Shown: positions 1 through 10,161 of the stretch, piece by piece
How the letters are laid out: every line of letters begins with the position of its first letter
Numbering within the stretch: position 1 is the stretch's first letter
Source: Burkholderia sp. OK233
GTDB taxonomy: Bacteria; Pseudomonadota; Gammaproteobacteria; Burkholderiales; Burkholderiaceae
NCBI RefSeq assembly: GCF_900230185.1
Contig: NZ_OCSR01000001.1
Coordinates: 1,426,001-1,490,000, forward strand
Length of the DNA stretch: 64,000 nucleotides
Reading direction: 5' to 3'
Notes under the pieces: generated by a model
Database searches by the model: none
Told to the model about the DNA's origin: nothing
Seen by the model: the letters and a program-made list of their open reading frames with translations, nothing else
Position numbers and translations under genes: made by a program

Positions 1-782
1 GCGCCGAGAATGCCGGCGGCGAGCGGCGCTTCGAACAGCACCGGCACCTTGCGCGTGTCGAGCCCACGCGCGCCGATGCGCGACAGCGCCCGTTGCGCGG
101 CGTAGCGGCCCACTGCTTCCGGATCCGCGAGGTCTGCCGCGCTGCGGGTCGACGTGTACCAGTCGTCGCGCTGCATGTTGCGCGCGCTGCCGGCGATCGG
201 CGCGCAAGCGATGTAGTGGCGCGAGTACGGATAGCCCGCGAGGAAACCGCGCGAGGTGGCCAGCACGAACTGCGAGTGCTGCGCCGAGACGCTCGCGCCT
301 TCCGAGTTCTTGATCTGCGGATCGGTGGCGAACGCGGCGTCTTCCGAGCGGCGGGCGATTTCCACCGCTTCGTCGGCCGACAGATTCCACGGGTGATACA
401 GATCGAGATCGCGCGGCGCGGTTTCGAGCAGGTCTGCTTCGGCGAGACCCGCGCAGTCGTCTTCCGCGGTGAAGCGGGCGATGTTGTACGCCGCCGCGAC
501 CGTGTCCTTCAAAGCCTGCGACGAAAAATCCGAGGTGCTCGCGTTGCCCCGCTTGTTACCGATGAACACCGTCACGCCGACCATCTTGTCGCGGTTGTGT
601 TCGATCGTCTCGACTTCGCCGCGCCGCACGGAGACGGACAGGCCGTCGCCTTCGGAGATCTCGGTCGCCGCGTCGGTGCCGCCGAGCGACTTCGCGTGAC
701 GAAGGATGTCCGAGGCGATTTCCTTCAGTTCATCCTGGGTATGCGGAAAAAAGCGCTGCTTGACGTCCATGTCTGCTGCCAT
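1..782 (-). CDS. pmbA: PmbA/TldE metalloprotease subunit (C-terminus outside window)
   Basis: Only about the first 260 residues are present because the gene runs off the left edge. The visible protein matches the N-terminal half of PmbA (TldE), the partner of TldD in a cytoplasmic protease known from E. coli to mature microcin B17 and degrade the CcdA antitoxin. The zinc-binding C-terminal part cannot be assessed. I chose the ATG at 782 because an AGGA lies about 11 nt upstream; an in-frame ATG at 770 lacks such a site. The gene is divergent from yjgA, the same neighbour as in many beta- and gamma-proteobacteria, which supports the call. Confidence 0.9.
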   Translation of the reverse strand, partial: MAADMDVKQRFFPHTQDELKEIASDILRHAKSLGGTDAATEISEGDGLSVSVRRGEVETIEHNRDKMVGVTVFIGNKRGNASTSDFSSQALKDTVAAAYNIARFTAEDDCAGLAEADLLETAPRDLDLYHPWNLSADEAVEIARRSEDAAFATDPQIKNSEGASVSAQHSQFVLATSRGFLAGYPYSRHYIACAPIAGSARNMQRDDWYTSTRSAADLADPEAVGRYAAQRALSRIGARGLDTRKVPVLFEAPLAAGILG

Positions 783-1016
783 TGTCGTTGCCGTCCTGTT
801 CGGGGCCGAGCGGCCCTGTGTGTTCGCCCATGCCACGCACGCGCGTGCGCATTTGCAAGTGCATTTGCGTGCGCGTTTGCGTAGTCACGCATCCCGCGAT
901 CATAGCAAGGGTTGCGAAGCCGTACCTGGCATTCGCCGCGTCCACTAAAGCCGGCGAGCGCACTTGTGCACAGCAGCACGGCGGGTTCAGCGTGCGCGGC
1001 ACGCTACAATATCGAT

Positions 1017-1628
1017 ATGACACGCAAAACCCGCATTCAACCCATCGAATCCGCCGAGCCGGAAGTCGACGAGAACGGCTACGACCGTCCCAGCAAGTCC
1101 CAGCTCAAGCGCGACATGCACGAGCTGCAGGAACTGGGCTCGGCGCTGATCGCCCTGCCGAAAGACGCGCTCAAGCGTATGCCGATGCCCGAAAAGCTCG
1201 ACGATGCCGTGCGCGAAGCGCGCCGCATCACCGACCACGAAGGCAAGCGCCGCCAGGTGCAGTACGTCGGGCGCGTGATGCGTTCGCTGCTGGACGAGGA
1301 AACCGCCGCCCTGCGCACCGCGCTTGACACCTATAACGGCGTCAACAAGGCGGAAACGGCCAAACTGCACTGGATCGAGCGCACCCGCGAGAAACTGCTC
1401 GCCGACGACGCCGCGCTGACCGAATTCATCCGCCAGCACCCGAACGCCGATCCGCAGCAAGGCCGCACGCTGATCCGCAACGCCCGCAAGGAAGCGCAGC
1501 AAAGCAAGCCGCCGCGCTACTTCCGCGAGCTGTTCCAGTGGATCAAGAACGCCGACGGCCCGTCAGCCGACACCGATTCCGATGCAGAAAACGCCCAGGA
1601 AGACGACGATGACGACCGCGACGCATAA
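1017..1628 (+). CDS. yjgA: YjgA/DarP family ribosome-associated protein
   Basis: This 203-residue protein belongs to the YjgA (DarP, DUF615) family, which associates with late 50S ribosomal precursors in E. coli. It is highly charged and helical, with the family's conserved block of paired basic and acidic residues after a short variable N-terminus. It ends in an acidic tail rich in Asp and Glu (about residues 183-203). The frame is open further upstream to 912, but the ATG at 1017 begins the part that resembles the family. The stop overlaps the start of mog by 20 nt, so the two are probably co-transcribed. Confidence 0.9.
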   Translation: MTRKTRIQPIESAEPEVDENGYDRPSKSQLKRDMHELQELGSALIALPKDALKRMPMPEKLDDAVREARRITDHEGKRRQVQYVGRVMRSLLDEETAALRTALDTYNGVNKAETAKLHWIERTREKLLADDAALTEFIRQHPNADPQQGRTLIRNARKEAQQSKPPRYFRELFQWIKNADGPSADTDSDAENAQEDDDDDRDA

Positions 1629-2265
1629 GCCGACGCGTCATCTGGTGCGTGAGCATCCGGACGAAATCGTGATCGGCCTGGTGTCGATCAGCGATCGCGC
1701 GTCGACAGGCGTCTACGAGGACAAAGGCATTCCGGCGCTCCAGGAATGGCTCGGCGCCGCCCTGACCTCGCCGTTCCAGGTGGTCACGCGCCTGATTCAG
1801 GATGACGTGCCCACCATTTCCGCCACGCTGATCGAACTGGTCGACGAAGTGGGTTGCGATCTGGTGCTGACCACCGGCGGCACCGGTCCGTCGCGCCGCG
1901 ACGTGACGCCGGAAGCGACCATGGCGGTGGCGACGAAGGAAATGCCGGGTTTCGGCGAGCAGATGCGGCAAATCAGCCTGAATTTCGTGCCGACCGCGAT
2001 TCTGTCGCGCCAGGTGGCGGTGATCCGCGAAACCGCGGATCACGCGGCGCTGATCATCAACCTGCCGGGGCAGCCGAAATCGATCAAGGAAACGCTGGAA
2101 GGTTTGCGTGACGCAGACGCGGGGGGCGCCGTCAAGGTGCCAGGGATTTTCGCCGCGGTGCCTTACTGCATCGACCTGATCGGCGGCCCGTATGTGGAAA
2201 CGAACGCCGACGTGGTAAAGGCGTTCCGGCCGAAGAATGCCGTGCGCGCGCCCCGGCAGGGTTGA
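1609..2265 (+). CDS. mog: Molybdopterin adenylyltransferase MogA
   Basis: A 218-residue MogA/MoaB-family enzyme that adenylates molybdopterin before molybdate insertion in molybdenum cofactor synthesis. The MPT-binding signature [17 protein letters not shown] is intact, followed by the conserved MPGFGEQMR and NLPGQPKS blocks, and the whole protein resembles E. coli Mog. An upstream in-frame ATG exists at 1582, but the ATG at 1609 has AGGAAG six bases before it and is preferred. It overlaps the end of yjgA. The product is needed by the molybdenum formate dehydrogenase encoded about 50 kb away in this window. Confidence 0.93.
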   Translation: MTTATHKPTRHLVREHPDEIVIGLVSISDRASTGVYEDKGIPALQEWLGAALTSPFQVVTRLIQDDVPTISATLIELVDEVGCDLVLTTGGTGPSRRDVTPEATMAVATKEMPGFGEQMRQISLNFVPTAILSRQVAVIRETADHAALIINLPGQPKSIKETLEGLRDADAGGAVKVPGIFAAVPYCIDLIGGPYVETNADVVKAFRPKNAVRAPRQG

Positions 2266-2311
2266 GGTCAACACCGCGGCGGCGTGACCTCCCCCCGGAG
2301 CCGCAGTGGTA

Positions 2312-2920
2312 TTACTCCGCAGCCGCCCCTTCCGGCGCCGCCGGAATCAGGAAGTGCTCACGGTAATACTTCAGCTCGTCGATCGATTCATGGATGTCGG
2401 CCAGCGCCGTGTGCATGGCGCGTTTCTGGAAACCCTTGTAGATCGCCGGCTGCCAGCGGCGGCACAATTCCTTCAGCGTGCTGACGTCGAGATTGCGGTA
2501 GTGGAAGAAGCGCTCCAGATCCGGCATCCAGCGCGCCATGAAGCGGCGGTCCTGGCAGATCGAGTTGCCGCACATCGGCGATTTGCCCGGCGGAACATAA
2601 GCGCCAAGAAAGTCGCGAATCTGTTCGGTGGCGTCGGCTTCGCTCACCGTCGACGCCTTCACGCGGTCGATCAGCCCCGAGCGGCCATGCGTGTTCTGGT
2701 TCCACTGATCCATTTTGGCGAGCGTTTCGTCGCTCTGATGAATCGCCAGCACCGGCCCTTCGACCAGCCGGTCGAGCGTCGAATTCGTCACCACCACCGC
2801 GATTTCGATGATGCGGTCGGTGTCCGGTTCGAGCCCGGTCATTTCCATGTCCAGCCAGACGAGATTCATGTCGCTGCGCACGAGCGGCGGCTGTTCGGTG
2901 GAGGCGAGGATGTCAGTCAT
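2312..2920 (-). CDS. orn: Oligoribonuclease
   Basis: A 202-residue DEDDh-family 3'-5' exoribonuclease that degrades 2-5 nt RNA fragments and, in other bacteria, pGpG from cyclic-di-GMP turnover. Visible motifs are WLDMEMTGL (first Asp and Glu), the NSICQDRRF block, and the late HTALADI with the catalytic His and last Asp. The start at 2920 (MTDIL) has AGGG eight bases upstream; the frame stays open further upstream, but nothing there resembles the family. It carries a short N-terminal extension before the conserved MNLVWLDME. It is divergent from the M48 peptidase gene. Confidence 0.95.
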   Translation of the reverse strand: MTDILASTEQPPLVRSDMNLVWLDMEMTGLEPDTDRIIEIAVVVTNSTLDRLVEGPVLAIHQSDETLAKMDQWNQNTHGRSGLIDRVKASTVSEADATEQIRDFLGAYVPPGKSPMCGNSICQDRRFMARWMPDLERFFHYRNLDVSTLKELCRRWQPAIYKGFQKRAMHTALADIHESIDELKYYREHFLIPAAPEGAAAE

Positions 2921-3021
2921 GAAGGCAACCCTGATGGCCGGGCAGACGGCTTCTCTGGAAGCGCGCTTGCCGCGGCGAATGTTCGTATGAGATTGGTTAA
3001 AGCCGGCTTGGGCCTGCCTGG

Positions 3022-3043
3022 GCCGGGTTTGAGCCGGGTTTGA
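3022..3043. repeat. 11-bp perfect tandem duplication
   Basis: GCCGGGTTTGA occurs twice back to back in the orn/M48 peptidase intergenic region. No function is evident; it may be simple slippage. Confidence 0.8.
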
Positions 3044-3076
3044 GCTTATCCCCCCGCCGCCAGGCGGGAAGAAACA

Positions 3077-3082
3077 TATAAT
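3077..3082 (+). promoter_or_regulatory. Candidate -10 element for the M48 peptidase-rsgA unit
   Basis: A perfect TATAAT lies 28 nt before the peptidase ATG, a suitable distance for a -10 box. No good -35 sits 16-18 bp upstream, where the sequence is GC-rich, so the assignment is tentative. Confidence 0.4.
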
Positions 3083-3110
3083 TCTCGCATAGATACCACG
3101 GAATCCCCGG

Positions 3111-4370
3111 ATGCCTACCCTGTACTTCACCGTTCTGTTCGTCGTCGCCGTCGTGGCGATGGTCGGCACCAAACTGTGGCTCGCGTCGCGGCAGATCCGC
3201 TTCGTCGCCGGTCATCGCGAGCAGGTGCCGAGCCAGTTTGCCGGCACCATCGCGCTCACCGCGCACCAGCGCGCCGCCGACTACACCGTCGAACGCACGC
3301 GCCTGACCATGATCGAAATCGTCGTCGGCGCGGCCGTGCTGATTGGGCTGACGCTGCTGGGCGGCGTGCAGGCGCTCGATCTGACGATCTCCGACTGGCT
3401 GGGCCGCAGCTACGCCGGCCAGATCGCGCTGGTCGCGGCGGTGATCGCGATCACCAGCGTGATCGATCTGCCGTTCGAGTACTACCGGCAATTCGTGGTC
3501 GAGCAACGCTTCGGCTTCAACCGGATGAGCAAGGGCATTTTCTTCCTCGACCGTCTCAAGGGCGTCCTGCTCGGCGCCGCGTTCGGCCTGCCGCTGCTGT
3601 TCGTCGTGCTGTGGCTGATGAACCAGGCCGGCAGCCTGTGGTGGCTGTGGACGTGGATCGTCTGGGTCGCGTTCCAGTTGCTCGTGCTGGTGCTGTATCC
3701 GTCGTTTATCGCGCCGCTCTTCAACAAGTTCGAGCCGCTCAAGGACGAAGCGCTGAAAAGCCGCATCGAGGCGCTGATGAAGCGGTGCGGTTTCGCCGCC
3801 AAGGGCCTGTTCGTGATGGACGGCAGCCGCCGTTCGGCACACGGCAATGCGTATTTCACCGGCTTCGGCGCGGCCAAGCGGATCGTGTTCTTCGACACGC
3901 TGCTCGCGCGCCTGTCCGGCAACGAGATCGAAGCGGTGCTCGCGCACGAACTCGGCCATTTCAAGCGCCGTCACGTGATCAAGCGGATGGTTGTCATGTT
4001 TGCGATCAGCCTCGTGATGCTCGCCCTGCTCGGCTGGCTGACGCAATGCGTATGGTTTTATGAAGGACTGGGCGTGCGGCCGTCGCTGATCGGCGGCAAT
4101 AGCGGCCTTGCGCTGGTGTTGTTCTTCCTCGCGCTGCCGGTGTTCCTGTTCTTCGTCACGCCGCTCGGCAGCCTCAGCTCACGCAAGCACGAGTTCGAGG
4201 CCGATGCCTTTGCCGCGACGCAAACCGATGCGCAAGACCTCGTCAACGCGCTCGTCAAGCTGTATGAAGACAACGCGTCGACCCTGACGCCCGATCCGCT
4301 CTACACCGCGTTCTATTACTCGCATCCGCCGGCGTCGCAGCGGATCGACCGCCTGCTGCGGCACGCATGA
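3111..4370 (+). CDS. M48 family (Ste24-type) integral membrane zinc metallopeptidase
   Basis: A 419-residue inner-membrane peptidase of the M48A (Ste24/CAAX protease-like) type. It has several hydrophobic segments, starting with a membrane anchor at about residues 3-24. The zinc motif HELGH lies at 279-283 with the general-base Glu280, and an ExxxD motif (EFEAD, 361-365) supplies the third zinc ligand. The length is that of Ste24 rather than the shorter HtpX, so its role is more likely membrane protein processing or quality control than prenyl-protein maturation, since bacteria lack typical CAAX substrates. Its stop overlaps the rsgA start (ATGA), showing tight coupling. Confidence 0.9.
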   Translation: MPTLYFTVLFVVAVVAMVGTKLWLASRQIRFVAGHREQVPSQFAGTIALTAHQRAADYTVERTRLTMIEIVVGAAVLIGLTLLGGVQALDLTISDWLGRSYAGQIALVAAVIAITSVIDLPFEYYRQFVVEQRFGFNRMSKGIFFLDRLKGVLLGAAFGLPLLFVVLWLMNQAGSLWWLWTWIVWVAFQLLVLVLYPSFIAPLFNKFEPLKDEALKSRIEALMKRCGFAAKGLFVMDGSRRSAHGNAYFTGFGAAKRIVFFDTLLARLSGNEIEAVLAHELGHFKRRHVIKRMVVMFAISLVMLALLGWLTQCVWFYEGLGVRPSLIGGNSGLALVLFFLALPVFLFFVTPLGSLSSRKHEFEADAFAATQTDAQDLVNALVKLYEDNASTLTPDPLYTAFYYSHPPASQRIDRLLRHA

Positions 4371-5308
4371 GCGGCCGCTCCCCGAAAGCGCCGCGCGCGC
4401 CGTCCAGCACGCGCGTAGGCGGTCTGGTGATTGCCGCCCATGGGCGCCACTACCTGGTCGCGCCGGAAGACGGCAGCCCGATGCTTCAGTGCTTCCCGCG
4501 CGGCAAGCGCAGCGAAGTGGCGGTCGGCGATCGCGTGATTTACGAACCGACTTCGGCGGATCAGGGCGTGATCGTCGAGATCGGCGAGCGGCGCAATCTG
4601 CTGTATCGCTCGGATCAGTACAAGTCGAAACTCTTTGCCGCGAATCTCGACCAGTTGCTGATCGTGCTCGCGACCGAGCCGCATTTTAGCGAAGACCTGC
4701 TCGGCCGCGCGCTGGTCGCCGCTGAGGCAAACGAGTTGAAGCCATTGATCGTGCTGAACAAGATCGACGTGACCGGCGCGCTAGAGGGCGCGCGCAAGCG
4801 GCTCGAATCGTACCGTGCGCTCGGCTACACCGTGGTCGAAGTATCGATCAAGACGCAGCCTGATGCCGCGCGGCCCGCTTTGCTCGAGCATCTGCAAGGT
4901 CACTCGACGCTGCTGCTCGGCCAGTCCGGTATGGGCAAATCGACGTTGGTGAATCTGCTGATTCCGAATGCCGAAGTTGCGACACGCGAGATCTCGACCG
5001 CGTTGAACAGCGGCCGGCACACCACCACGTTCACGCGGCTCTACCCTTTGGCCGGTGCCGACGGCGGTGCGTTGATCGATTCGCCGGGCTTCCAGGAATT
5101 CGGCCTGCATCATCTGACCGAAGGCCGGCTCGAACGCGCGTTTCCCGAGTTCCGGCCGCTGCTGCCGAACTGCCGCTTCTACAACTGCCATCACTTGCAG
5201 GAGCCGGGCTGCGCGATTCTCGAAGCGGTCGCGGATGGCGGGATCCGGCGCGAACGGCATGCCCTGTATGCGCAACTGGTGCACGAAGCCAGCCAGATCG
5301 TGCGCTAA
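4367..5308 (+). CDS. rsgA: Ribosome small-subunit-dependent GTPase A
   Basis: A 313-residue circularly permuted GTPase that checks 30S subunit maturation. An N-terminal OB fold (about residues 15-80) is followed by NKID (G4), then GQSGMGKST (G1/P-loop), the threonine-rich switch region HTTTFTR, and DSPGF (G3), an order typical of RsgA. The C-terminal zinc knuckle is visible as C-x4-C-x-H-x6-C in [14 protein letters not shown]. It starts inside the last codons of the M48 peptidase gene. Confidence 0.96.
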   Translation: MSGRSPKAPRAPSSTRVGGLVIAAHGRHYLVAPEDGSPMLQCFPRGKRSEVAVGDRVIYEPTSADQGVIVEIGERRNLLYRSDQYKSKLFAANLDQLLIVLATEPHFSEDLLGRALVAAEANELKPLIVLNKIDVTGALEGARKRLESYRALGYTVVEVSIKTQPDAARPALLEHLQGHSTLLLGQSGMGKSTLVNLLIPNAEVATREISTALNSGRHTTTFTRLYPLAGADGGALIDSPGFQEFGLHHLTEGRLERAFPEFRPLLPNCRFYNCHHLQEPGCAILEAVADGGIRRERHALYAQLVHEASQIVR

Positions 5309-5338
5309 CGCGCGCCGCTGTCAAACCATGGATTCACG

Positions 5339-5659
5339 ATGAAATTGATGCGCGCGCCGAATCTGATCATCGGTCAGCATTGGATCAATGTGCTGGAGAC
5401 GGCGGGCATCGCTTGCGAGTTGCACAACCGTTATCTGAATGGCGCGCTCGGCGATATTCCGGCGGATCAGTGCGCGCCGGAGCTGTGGCTTGTGGATGAG
5501 CGCGACGAAGTGATGGCGCGGCGGTTGATCGATGCAGCTTCGCATGGACCGGCAGCGGGTGCGCCTTCGTGGCAATGCCGTCAGTGCGGGGAAACGCTCG
5601 AGGCGCAGTTCACGGTGTGCTGGCAGTGTGGGACGGCGCGTGATCCGCTGGATGGGTGA
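5339..5659 (+). CDS. DUF2007 protein with C-terminal zinc ribbon
   Basis: A small 106-residue protein. The N-terminal 70 residues fit the DUF2007 (putative signal-transducing, PII-like fold) family. The C-terminus carries two CxxC pairs (CRQC and CWQC) separated by 13 residues, a rubredoxin-like zinc ribbon. No enzymatic motif is seen and the function is unknown. It lies 30 nt after rsgA and ends before a strong terminator, so it is probably the last gene of that unit. Confidence 0.8.
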   Translation: MKLMRAPNLIIGQHWINVLETAGIACELHNRYLNGALGDIPADQCAPELWLVDERDEVMARRLIDAASHGPAAGAPSWQCRQCGETLEAQFTVCWQCGTARDPLDG

Positions 5660-5740
5660 GGCGGTTGGGCGTGGCTGATAGAGGGTGCAGCGACTGAGAC
5701 TCAGATACGACACAGTAAAACCGCCGTGCCGTGGGCAATA

Positions 5741-5767
5741 AAAAAGCCGGGTTCTACCCGGCTTTTT
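5741..5767. terminator. Bidirectional rho-independent terminator
   Basis: GCCGGGT/ACCCGGC stem with a TCT loop, flanked by an A-run on the left and a T-run on the right. It separates the rsgA/DUF2007 unit from the convergent CobD-like gene and can serve both strands. Confidence 0.9.
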
Positions 5768-5808
5768 TCTGCGTTGCGTTAGTTGCGCGCTGACTCAAGC
5801 GATCCGCA

Positions 5809-6747
5809 TCAGGCAAGCCATACGGCGATCGTCAGCATCAACAGCAAAATCATCCACAGCACCACCGCACGCCACACCAGGCCCACCGCCGATTGCAGCG
5901 TGCGCGGCGTGCAGTCGTCGCCGACTTGCATCGGGCCGCCGTCGCCGGTAGTCAGCGCATCGAGGCTCGAGGGTTCGGCAAGCGGCCCGCTCAATCGCGC
6001 GCCCAACGCACCGCTACCCGCAGCCAGCAACACGCCATCGTTCGCATCCGGCCACTGACGCGCATGGTTGCGCCATGCATAAATCGCGTCTTCGAAATTG
6101 CCGACAATCGCAAAGCCCAGCGACGTGAGCCGCGCCGGCACCCAGTCGATCACGAAGAAAGCACGTTGCGCGAAGCTCGAAAACGCCGCGGTGCGATCGT
6201 CGACCGGCCGTGCCCACGTGCGCGCCAGATACTCGGCGATGCGATACAGCACCGCGCCCGCCGGCCCGACCGGAATCAGGAACCAGAAGAACACGCCGAA
6301 CACGTGACGATGCGAGGCGACCACAGCGTGAATCAGCGTATGACGCACGATCTCGCTGACGGGCATATCCACGGTATCGAGCCCGGTCCATTCATTCAGG
6401 ATTTCACGTGCACGCGGGACGTCGTCGTTGTTCAACGCGAGGTGGATATCCGTGAAGTAATGGCTGAACTGCCGGAAACCGAGCGTGAAGTACAGCACCG
6501 CGACGTTCCACAGGAACGCCAGCGCGAAGTGAATGTGATACAGCACGTAGTAGACGAGCGCGACGGCCAGCGTCCAGGGCACCACCACTACCAGCCACGC
6601 GAGCAAGCCATGCTTGGGTTTGCCGGCATCGAATCCGTGCGCCGCCGACTCCGCATGGTATTGAAGCAATGCCGCCACCGGATTGTTCAGCGACAGCGCG
6701 CGGACCTGTTCAATAATCAGAGCCAGCAATACGGAGAAAAAAGTCAT
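5809..6747 (-). CDS. CobD/CbiB family integral membrane protein
   Basis: A 312-residue membrane protein of the CobD/CbiB (adenosylcobinamide-phosphate synthase-like) superfamily. Hydrophobic helices are visible at about residues 1-15, 50-75, 78-95 and 150-168, and one at the C-terminus. The family segment covering DDVPRAREIL, the conserved His-containing helix (HTLIHAVVASHRHVFGVFFW) and the FVIDWVPARLT block are present. No cobalamin genes are nearby, so a true role in cobalamin assembly is unproven; an AmpE-like or other membrane role is possible. It stands alone between a terminator and the NUDIX gene. Confidence 0.75.
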   Translation of the reverse strand: MTFFSVLLALIIEQVRALSLNNPVAALLQYHAESAAHGFDAGKPKHGLLAWLVVVVPWTLAVALVYYVLYHIHFALAFLWNVAVLYFTLGFRQFSHYFTDIHLALNNDDVPRAREILNEWTGLDTVDMPVSEIVRHTLIHAVVASHRHVFGVFFWFLIPVGPAGAVLYRIAEYLARTWARPVDDRTAAFSSFAQRAFFVIDWVPARLTSLGFAIVGNFEDAIYAWRNHARQWPDANDGVLLAAGSGALGARLSGPLAEPSSLDALTTGDGGPMQVGDDCTPRTLQSAVGLVWRAVVLWMILLLMLTIAVWLA

Positions 6748-6862
6748 GCGATGCGCCGTGCTTTTCGAGTTTTTACGATTGTTTTATAACGATAGCACAG
6801 GGTCGGATGCCACTGAGCACGGACGTTGACAAACACCCAACAAGTGCACAACCCGCGGCGAT

Positions 6863-7579
6863 TCAAGCCGCGAGAAAGCGATAGAAGTTGCGCAGCATCG
6901 CCGCCGTCGCGCCCCAGATGAAATAGTGGCCGCCCACCTGCCCCTCGCGATCTGCAGCTTCCGCCGACGCGGCCCGCGGATAGGGCATGGCGAAAAAGCG
7001 GCGCTGGCCGCCTTCGTAACGAAACACGCGCTCTTCGTGATGCGCGGGGTTCATCAGGAAAGCGAGCGGCACTTCGAAGACTTCGGCCACTTCGAATGCA
7101 TCCGCTTTCAACGTGAAGGGCGGATGCACCAGACCGATCACGGGCGTCACACGAAAACCGGTGCCCGTCAGATAGTCGGGCAACGCACCGAGAATTTCAA
7201 CGCGTGACGGATCGAGACCGACCTCTTCCTGCGCCTCGCGCAACGCCGTGGCGGTTGCATCTGCGTCGAATGGTTCATGACGGCCGCCGGGAAAGCTCAC
7301 CTGGCCGGCGTGGTCGTTCAGATGGTCGGCTCGTTGAGTCAGGAGCACGGTGAGGCCATTGTCGCGCACGACCAGCGGCACCAGCACAGCGGCAACGCGC
7401 GGATCGACGTGCTGGTCGCGCCACGGTGCTTCGATAATCGGCTCAGGCGTCCAACTCAGACGCTGCTCGAAACGCGCACGCAGACCGTCGGGCGTCAGGC
7501 GCCCGGCAACCACCGGTGGCAGATCGGCACCCGTCGCTTCGACAGGTAGAGTTTCAGGCTCAAAGGCGGGGCGGATCAA
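6863..7579 (-). CDS. NUDIX hydrolase, CoA pyrophosphatase type
   Basis: A 238-residue NUDIX protein of the NudL/YeaB (CoA diphosphatase) group. The box runs from GGRHEPFDADATATALREA through QEEVGL, giving the Gx5Ex7REUxEExGU pattern with a small insertion typical of CoA pyrophosphatases, and is preceded by the LLTQRADHLNDHAGQVSFPG block. Such enzymes cleave CoA to 3',5'-ADP and phosphopantetheine. The only in-frame start I find upstream is TTG at 7579, before which the frame is closed by TAG; the N-terminal boundary is therefore less sure than the identity. Confidence 0.85.
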   Translation of the reverse strand: MIRPAFEPETLPVEATGADLPPVVAGRLTPDGLRARFEQRLSWTPEPIIEAPWRDQHVDPRVAAVLVPLVVRDNGLTVLLTQRADHLNDHAGQVSFPGGRHEPFDADATATALREAQEEVGLDPSRVEILGALPDYLTGTGFRVTPVIGLVHPPFTLKADAFEVAEVFEVPLAFLMNPAHHEERVFRYEGGQRRFFAMPYPRAASAEAADREGQVGGHYFIWGATAAMLRNFYRFLAA

Positions 7580-7634
7580 CGGGTCTCTCGGAATGAACGG
7601 ATAGGGGACATTCCGCTATTTTGACCTGGCAAAC

Positions 7635-7663
7635 AAAAAAGCACCCGCGAGGGGTGCTTTTTC
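7635..7663 (-). terminator. Terminator of the rpsP-rimM-trmD-rplS operon
   Basis: GCACCC/GGGTGC stem flanked by runs of A and T, 10 bp past the rplS stop codon on the minus strand. It closes the ribosomal operon and is symmetric enough to act both ways. Confidence 0.9.
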
Positions 7664-7672
7664 TTACAGCTT

Positions 7673-8062
7673 TTACGCTTCCGGAGCAGCGCGGTCTTTC
7701 TTGGCGACCAGCTTTTCCTTGATCCGAGCCGACTTGCCCGAACGGTCGCGCAGGTAGTACAGCTTCGCACGACGCACATCGCCACGACGCTTCACGACGA
7801 TGCTTGCCAGCAGCGGCGAGTACGTCTGGAACGTACGCTCGACGCCTTCGCCCGACGAAATCTTGCGGACGATGAACGACGAATTCAGACCACGGTTACG
7901 CTTGGCGATCACGACGCCTTCGTAAGCCTGAACACGCTTACGCGTACCTTCAACCACGTTCACGCTGACGATCACCGTATCGCCGGGGGCGAATTCGGGG
8001 ATGGTCTTCTCGCCGAGGGCGCGGCCGATTTCTTCCTGCTCGAGTATTGCAATCAGATTCAT
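7673..8062 (-). CDS. rplS: 50S ribosomal protein L19
   Basis: A 129-residue bL19, at the interface of the 30S and 50S subunits. The family core is complete, including [24 protein letters not shown] as a continuous block and the [19 protein letters not shown] segment. The ATG at 8062 follows AGGAG with a 6-nt spacer; a GTG immediately before it would be too close to that site. It is the last gene of rpsP-rimM-trmD-rplS, the usual order. Confidence 0.97.
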   Translation of the reverse strand: MNLIAILEQEEIGRALGEKTIPEFAPGDTVIVSVNVVEGTRKRVQAYEGVVIAKRNRGLNSSFIVRKISSGEGVERTFQTYSPLLASIVVKRRGDVRRAKLYYLRDRSGKSARIKEKLVAKKDRAAPEA

Positions 8063-8217
8063 CACTGACTCCTATGTCCATCTTGTCGGCGTTCGTACCT
8101 GCCGCGCGCTGGTTTTACCTGTTGCGCCTGGCTACGGCCCCGATAGAGGATGGGTTCACATCTGGCGCCGTACACGCATGCGCGGCACCGCCTATGTCCG
8201 CTCGAAAGCCCAAGGCT

Positions 8218-8985
8218 TTACGCCTTCGACACTTCCTTCGCGAGACTCGTAAGCCATACCTCGTCGGCACGGCTCAACATCTTGTTCTTTCTGGCCTTCA
8301 CGATCAGATCGGGCCGCTTGTTCAACGTGTTACGCAAGGCTTCACGCCGACGCCACGCTTCGATTTCCGCATGATGGCCGCCAAGCAGCACATCAGGCAC
8401 ACGCACGCCGTCGTATTCCTCCGGACGCGTGTAATGCGGACAATCCAGCAGTACGTCGACGAAACTGTCCTGCACCGCCGATTGCGAGTCGTTCAGCACG
8501 CCGGGCAACTGACGCACCACGGCATCCATCAACGCCATGGCCGGCAATTCGCCGCCGGACAGCACGAAGTCGCCAAGGCTGACCTCTTCGTCGACAACAC
8601 GGTCGAGCAAACGCTGATCGATCGCTTCATAGCGCCCACACAACAGGATCAGACCGGGCTCGGCTGCGAACTGCATGACACGATCGTGATTCAGCGTGGC
8701 GCCTTGCGGCGACATCATCACGACGCGCGACGCGCCGATGCCCTGCTCCGCCTGCGCCGCTTTCGCCGCGCCGATCGCATCTTCCAGGGGCTTGGCCAGC
8801 ATGACCATGCCGGGGCCGCCGCCGTAGGGGCGATCGTCGATTGTGCGGTAGTTGTCCGTAGTGAAATCGCGTGGATTCCACGTGCGCAACCCGTAGCGCT
8901 CCTGCTTCGCCGCTCGGCTGGTGATACCCCAGTCGGTCAGCGCACGAAACATGTCAGGAAAGAGCGTCACGACATCGAACTGCAT
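8218..8985 (-). CDS. trmD: tRNA (guanine-N1)-methyltransferase
   Basis: A 255-residue SPOUT-class enzyme that makes m1G37 in tRNAs with G36, preventing +1 frameshifting. The deep trefoil knot residues are visible in [12 protein letters not shown] and [13 protein letters not shown], and the N-terminal [11 protein letters not shown] is typical. It lies 24 bp downstream of rimM and 155 bp upstream of rplS. Confidence 0.97.
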   Translation of the reverse strand: MQFDVVTLFPDMFRALTDWGITSRAAKQERYGLRTWNPRDFTTDNYRTIDDRPYGGGPGMVMLAKPLEDAIGAAKAAQAEQGIGASRVVMMSPQGATLNHDRVMQFAAEPGLILLCGRYEAIDQRLLDRVVDEEVSLGDFVLSGGELPAMALMDAVVRQLPGVLNDSQSAVQDSFVDVLLDCPHYTRPEEYDGVRVPDVLLGGHHAEIEAWRRREALRNTLNKRPDLIVKARKNKMLSRADEVWLTSLAKEVSKA

Positions 8986-9009
8986 CGCTCTCTCCAGTCA
9001 GCGAGTTAT

Positions 9010-9744
9010 TTAGTAATCGGCTTCCCAGTCGACGATGATCTGCTTCGCCGCCTGATCCACCGTTTTGACAAAGACGCCGACGAACGGGATCAAACGCTCG
9101 CCGGTGACCGACTTACCGCTTTTGTCGGTATCCGGATATTCGATGCGCAACACCGAGTGCGCACCGTTGTCGATCATGTCTGCAACCTTGCCGAGGTGGA
9201 CCCCGGCAACGTTCACCACATCCAGGCCGAGCAGGTCGACCCAGTAGAATTCGTCGGCCTCGAGGGCCGGAAATTCGCTGCGGCTGATATAAACGCGCGT
9301 GCCGCGCAGTGCAAAGGCCGCATCGCGGTCAGTTACGCCACCCAGATGGGCAACGATAGTGTCGCTATGCGTTTTTGCCTGTAATGACGGCGCCGACCTG
9401 CGCTCGTGGCCTTTCAGCAACCACCAGCGCTTCGCGCTTAGCAATGCGTCGCCGCCGTGGCCGGCATCCGCATGCGCGGCCACCTTGACCCAGCCTTTGA
9501 GGCCGTAAGCGTCGACGATTGCACCGACCTCGACCGCATCGGCCGGCCAGCTTTCCACCGTTTCCGCTCGCATTTCTGCTGCGCTGGAAGCGGCGTTTGC
9601 AACTTTGGCTTTCGCCTGCCCTTCGGCCGCTTCGACCGGCTTGCGGACGAATCCACCGAACGGCGCCTGACCAGACGTCTTCGCGCGCGGGGCTGCCGCT
9701 TTTGCCTTCACGCGACCTGAATTGCCGGAATCACGCTCAGACAT
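9010..9744 (-). CDS. rimM: Ribosome maturation factor RimM with N-terminal extension
   Basis: RimM binds S19 and aids 30S head assembly. The RimM barrel begins at about residue 70 ([18 protein letters not shown]) and the PRC-like barrel follows after [14 protein letters not shown]. At 244 residues it is some 60 longer than E. coli RimM. The extra N-terminus (residues 1-68) is rich in Ala, Lys, Ser and Gly with no obvious fold. The ATG at 9744 has no strong Shine-Dalgarno site, so a downstream start cannot be ruled out, but the extension is in frame and continuous. Confidence 0.93.
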   Translation of the reverse strand: MSERDSGNSGRVKAKAAAPRAKTSGQAPFGGFVRKPVEAAEGQAKAKVANAASSAAEMRAETVESWPADAVEVGAIVDAYGLKGWVKVAAHADAGHGGDALLSAKRWWLLKGHERRSAPSLQAKTHSDTIVAHLGGVTDRDAAFALRGTRVYISRSEFPALEADEFYWVDLLGLDVVNVAGVHLGKVADMIDNGAHSVLRIEYPDTDKSGKSVTGERLIPFVGVFVKTVDQAAKQIIVDWEADY

Positions 9745-9861
9745 AAGAGAACCTCGCTGCCAACTTCAACGTCTGCTTCAGCAAAACTCGCGCATCGGAC
9801 TGCTCACGCAAGCTGCGCGAGCCGCCGGCCGAACCGACGACGATACGCATGCTAGCTACCA

Positions 9862-10116
9862 TTAAGCAGCCGGCTGCGCCTTTTGCGCTTCTTTCACGAG
9901 ACGCTGGACGGTCGGCGACAGTTGTGCGCCAACACCTTGCCAGTACGTCAGGCGGTCTTGAGCGATGCGCAGCGACTCACCCTTCGTAGCGACCGGGTTG
10001 TAGAAGCCAACGCGTTCGATAAAGCGGCCGTCACGACGGTTACGCGAATCGGTTGCGACGATGTTGTAGAACGGGCGCTTCTTGGAGCCGCCACGAGCCA
10101 AGCGGATGATGACCAT
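9862..10116 (-). CDS. rpsP: 30S ribosomal protein S16
   Basis: An 84-residue bS16. The family signature [20 protein letters not shown] is at the N-terminus, followed by the conserved [12 protein letters not shown]. The ATG at 10116 has AAGGA with a 7-nt spacer; the frame extends upstream but only as unrelated sequence. It is the first gene of the operon and sits 46 nt after a good sigma70 promoter. Confidence 0.97.
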
Positions 10117-10161
10117 ACTAGAATCCTTGAAAACCGGGGTTCGGAACGACTGAAACACGCG

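Noticed and set aside
93..884. A 263-codon plus-strand frame at the left edge.
   Set aside because: Antisense to pmbA; its C-terminal end is simple Ala/Cys repeats from the CGTGCG-rich spacer.
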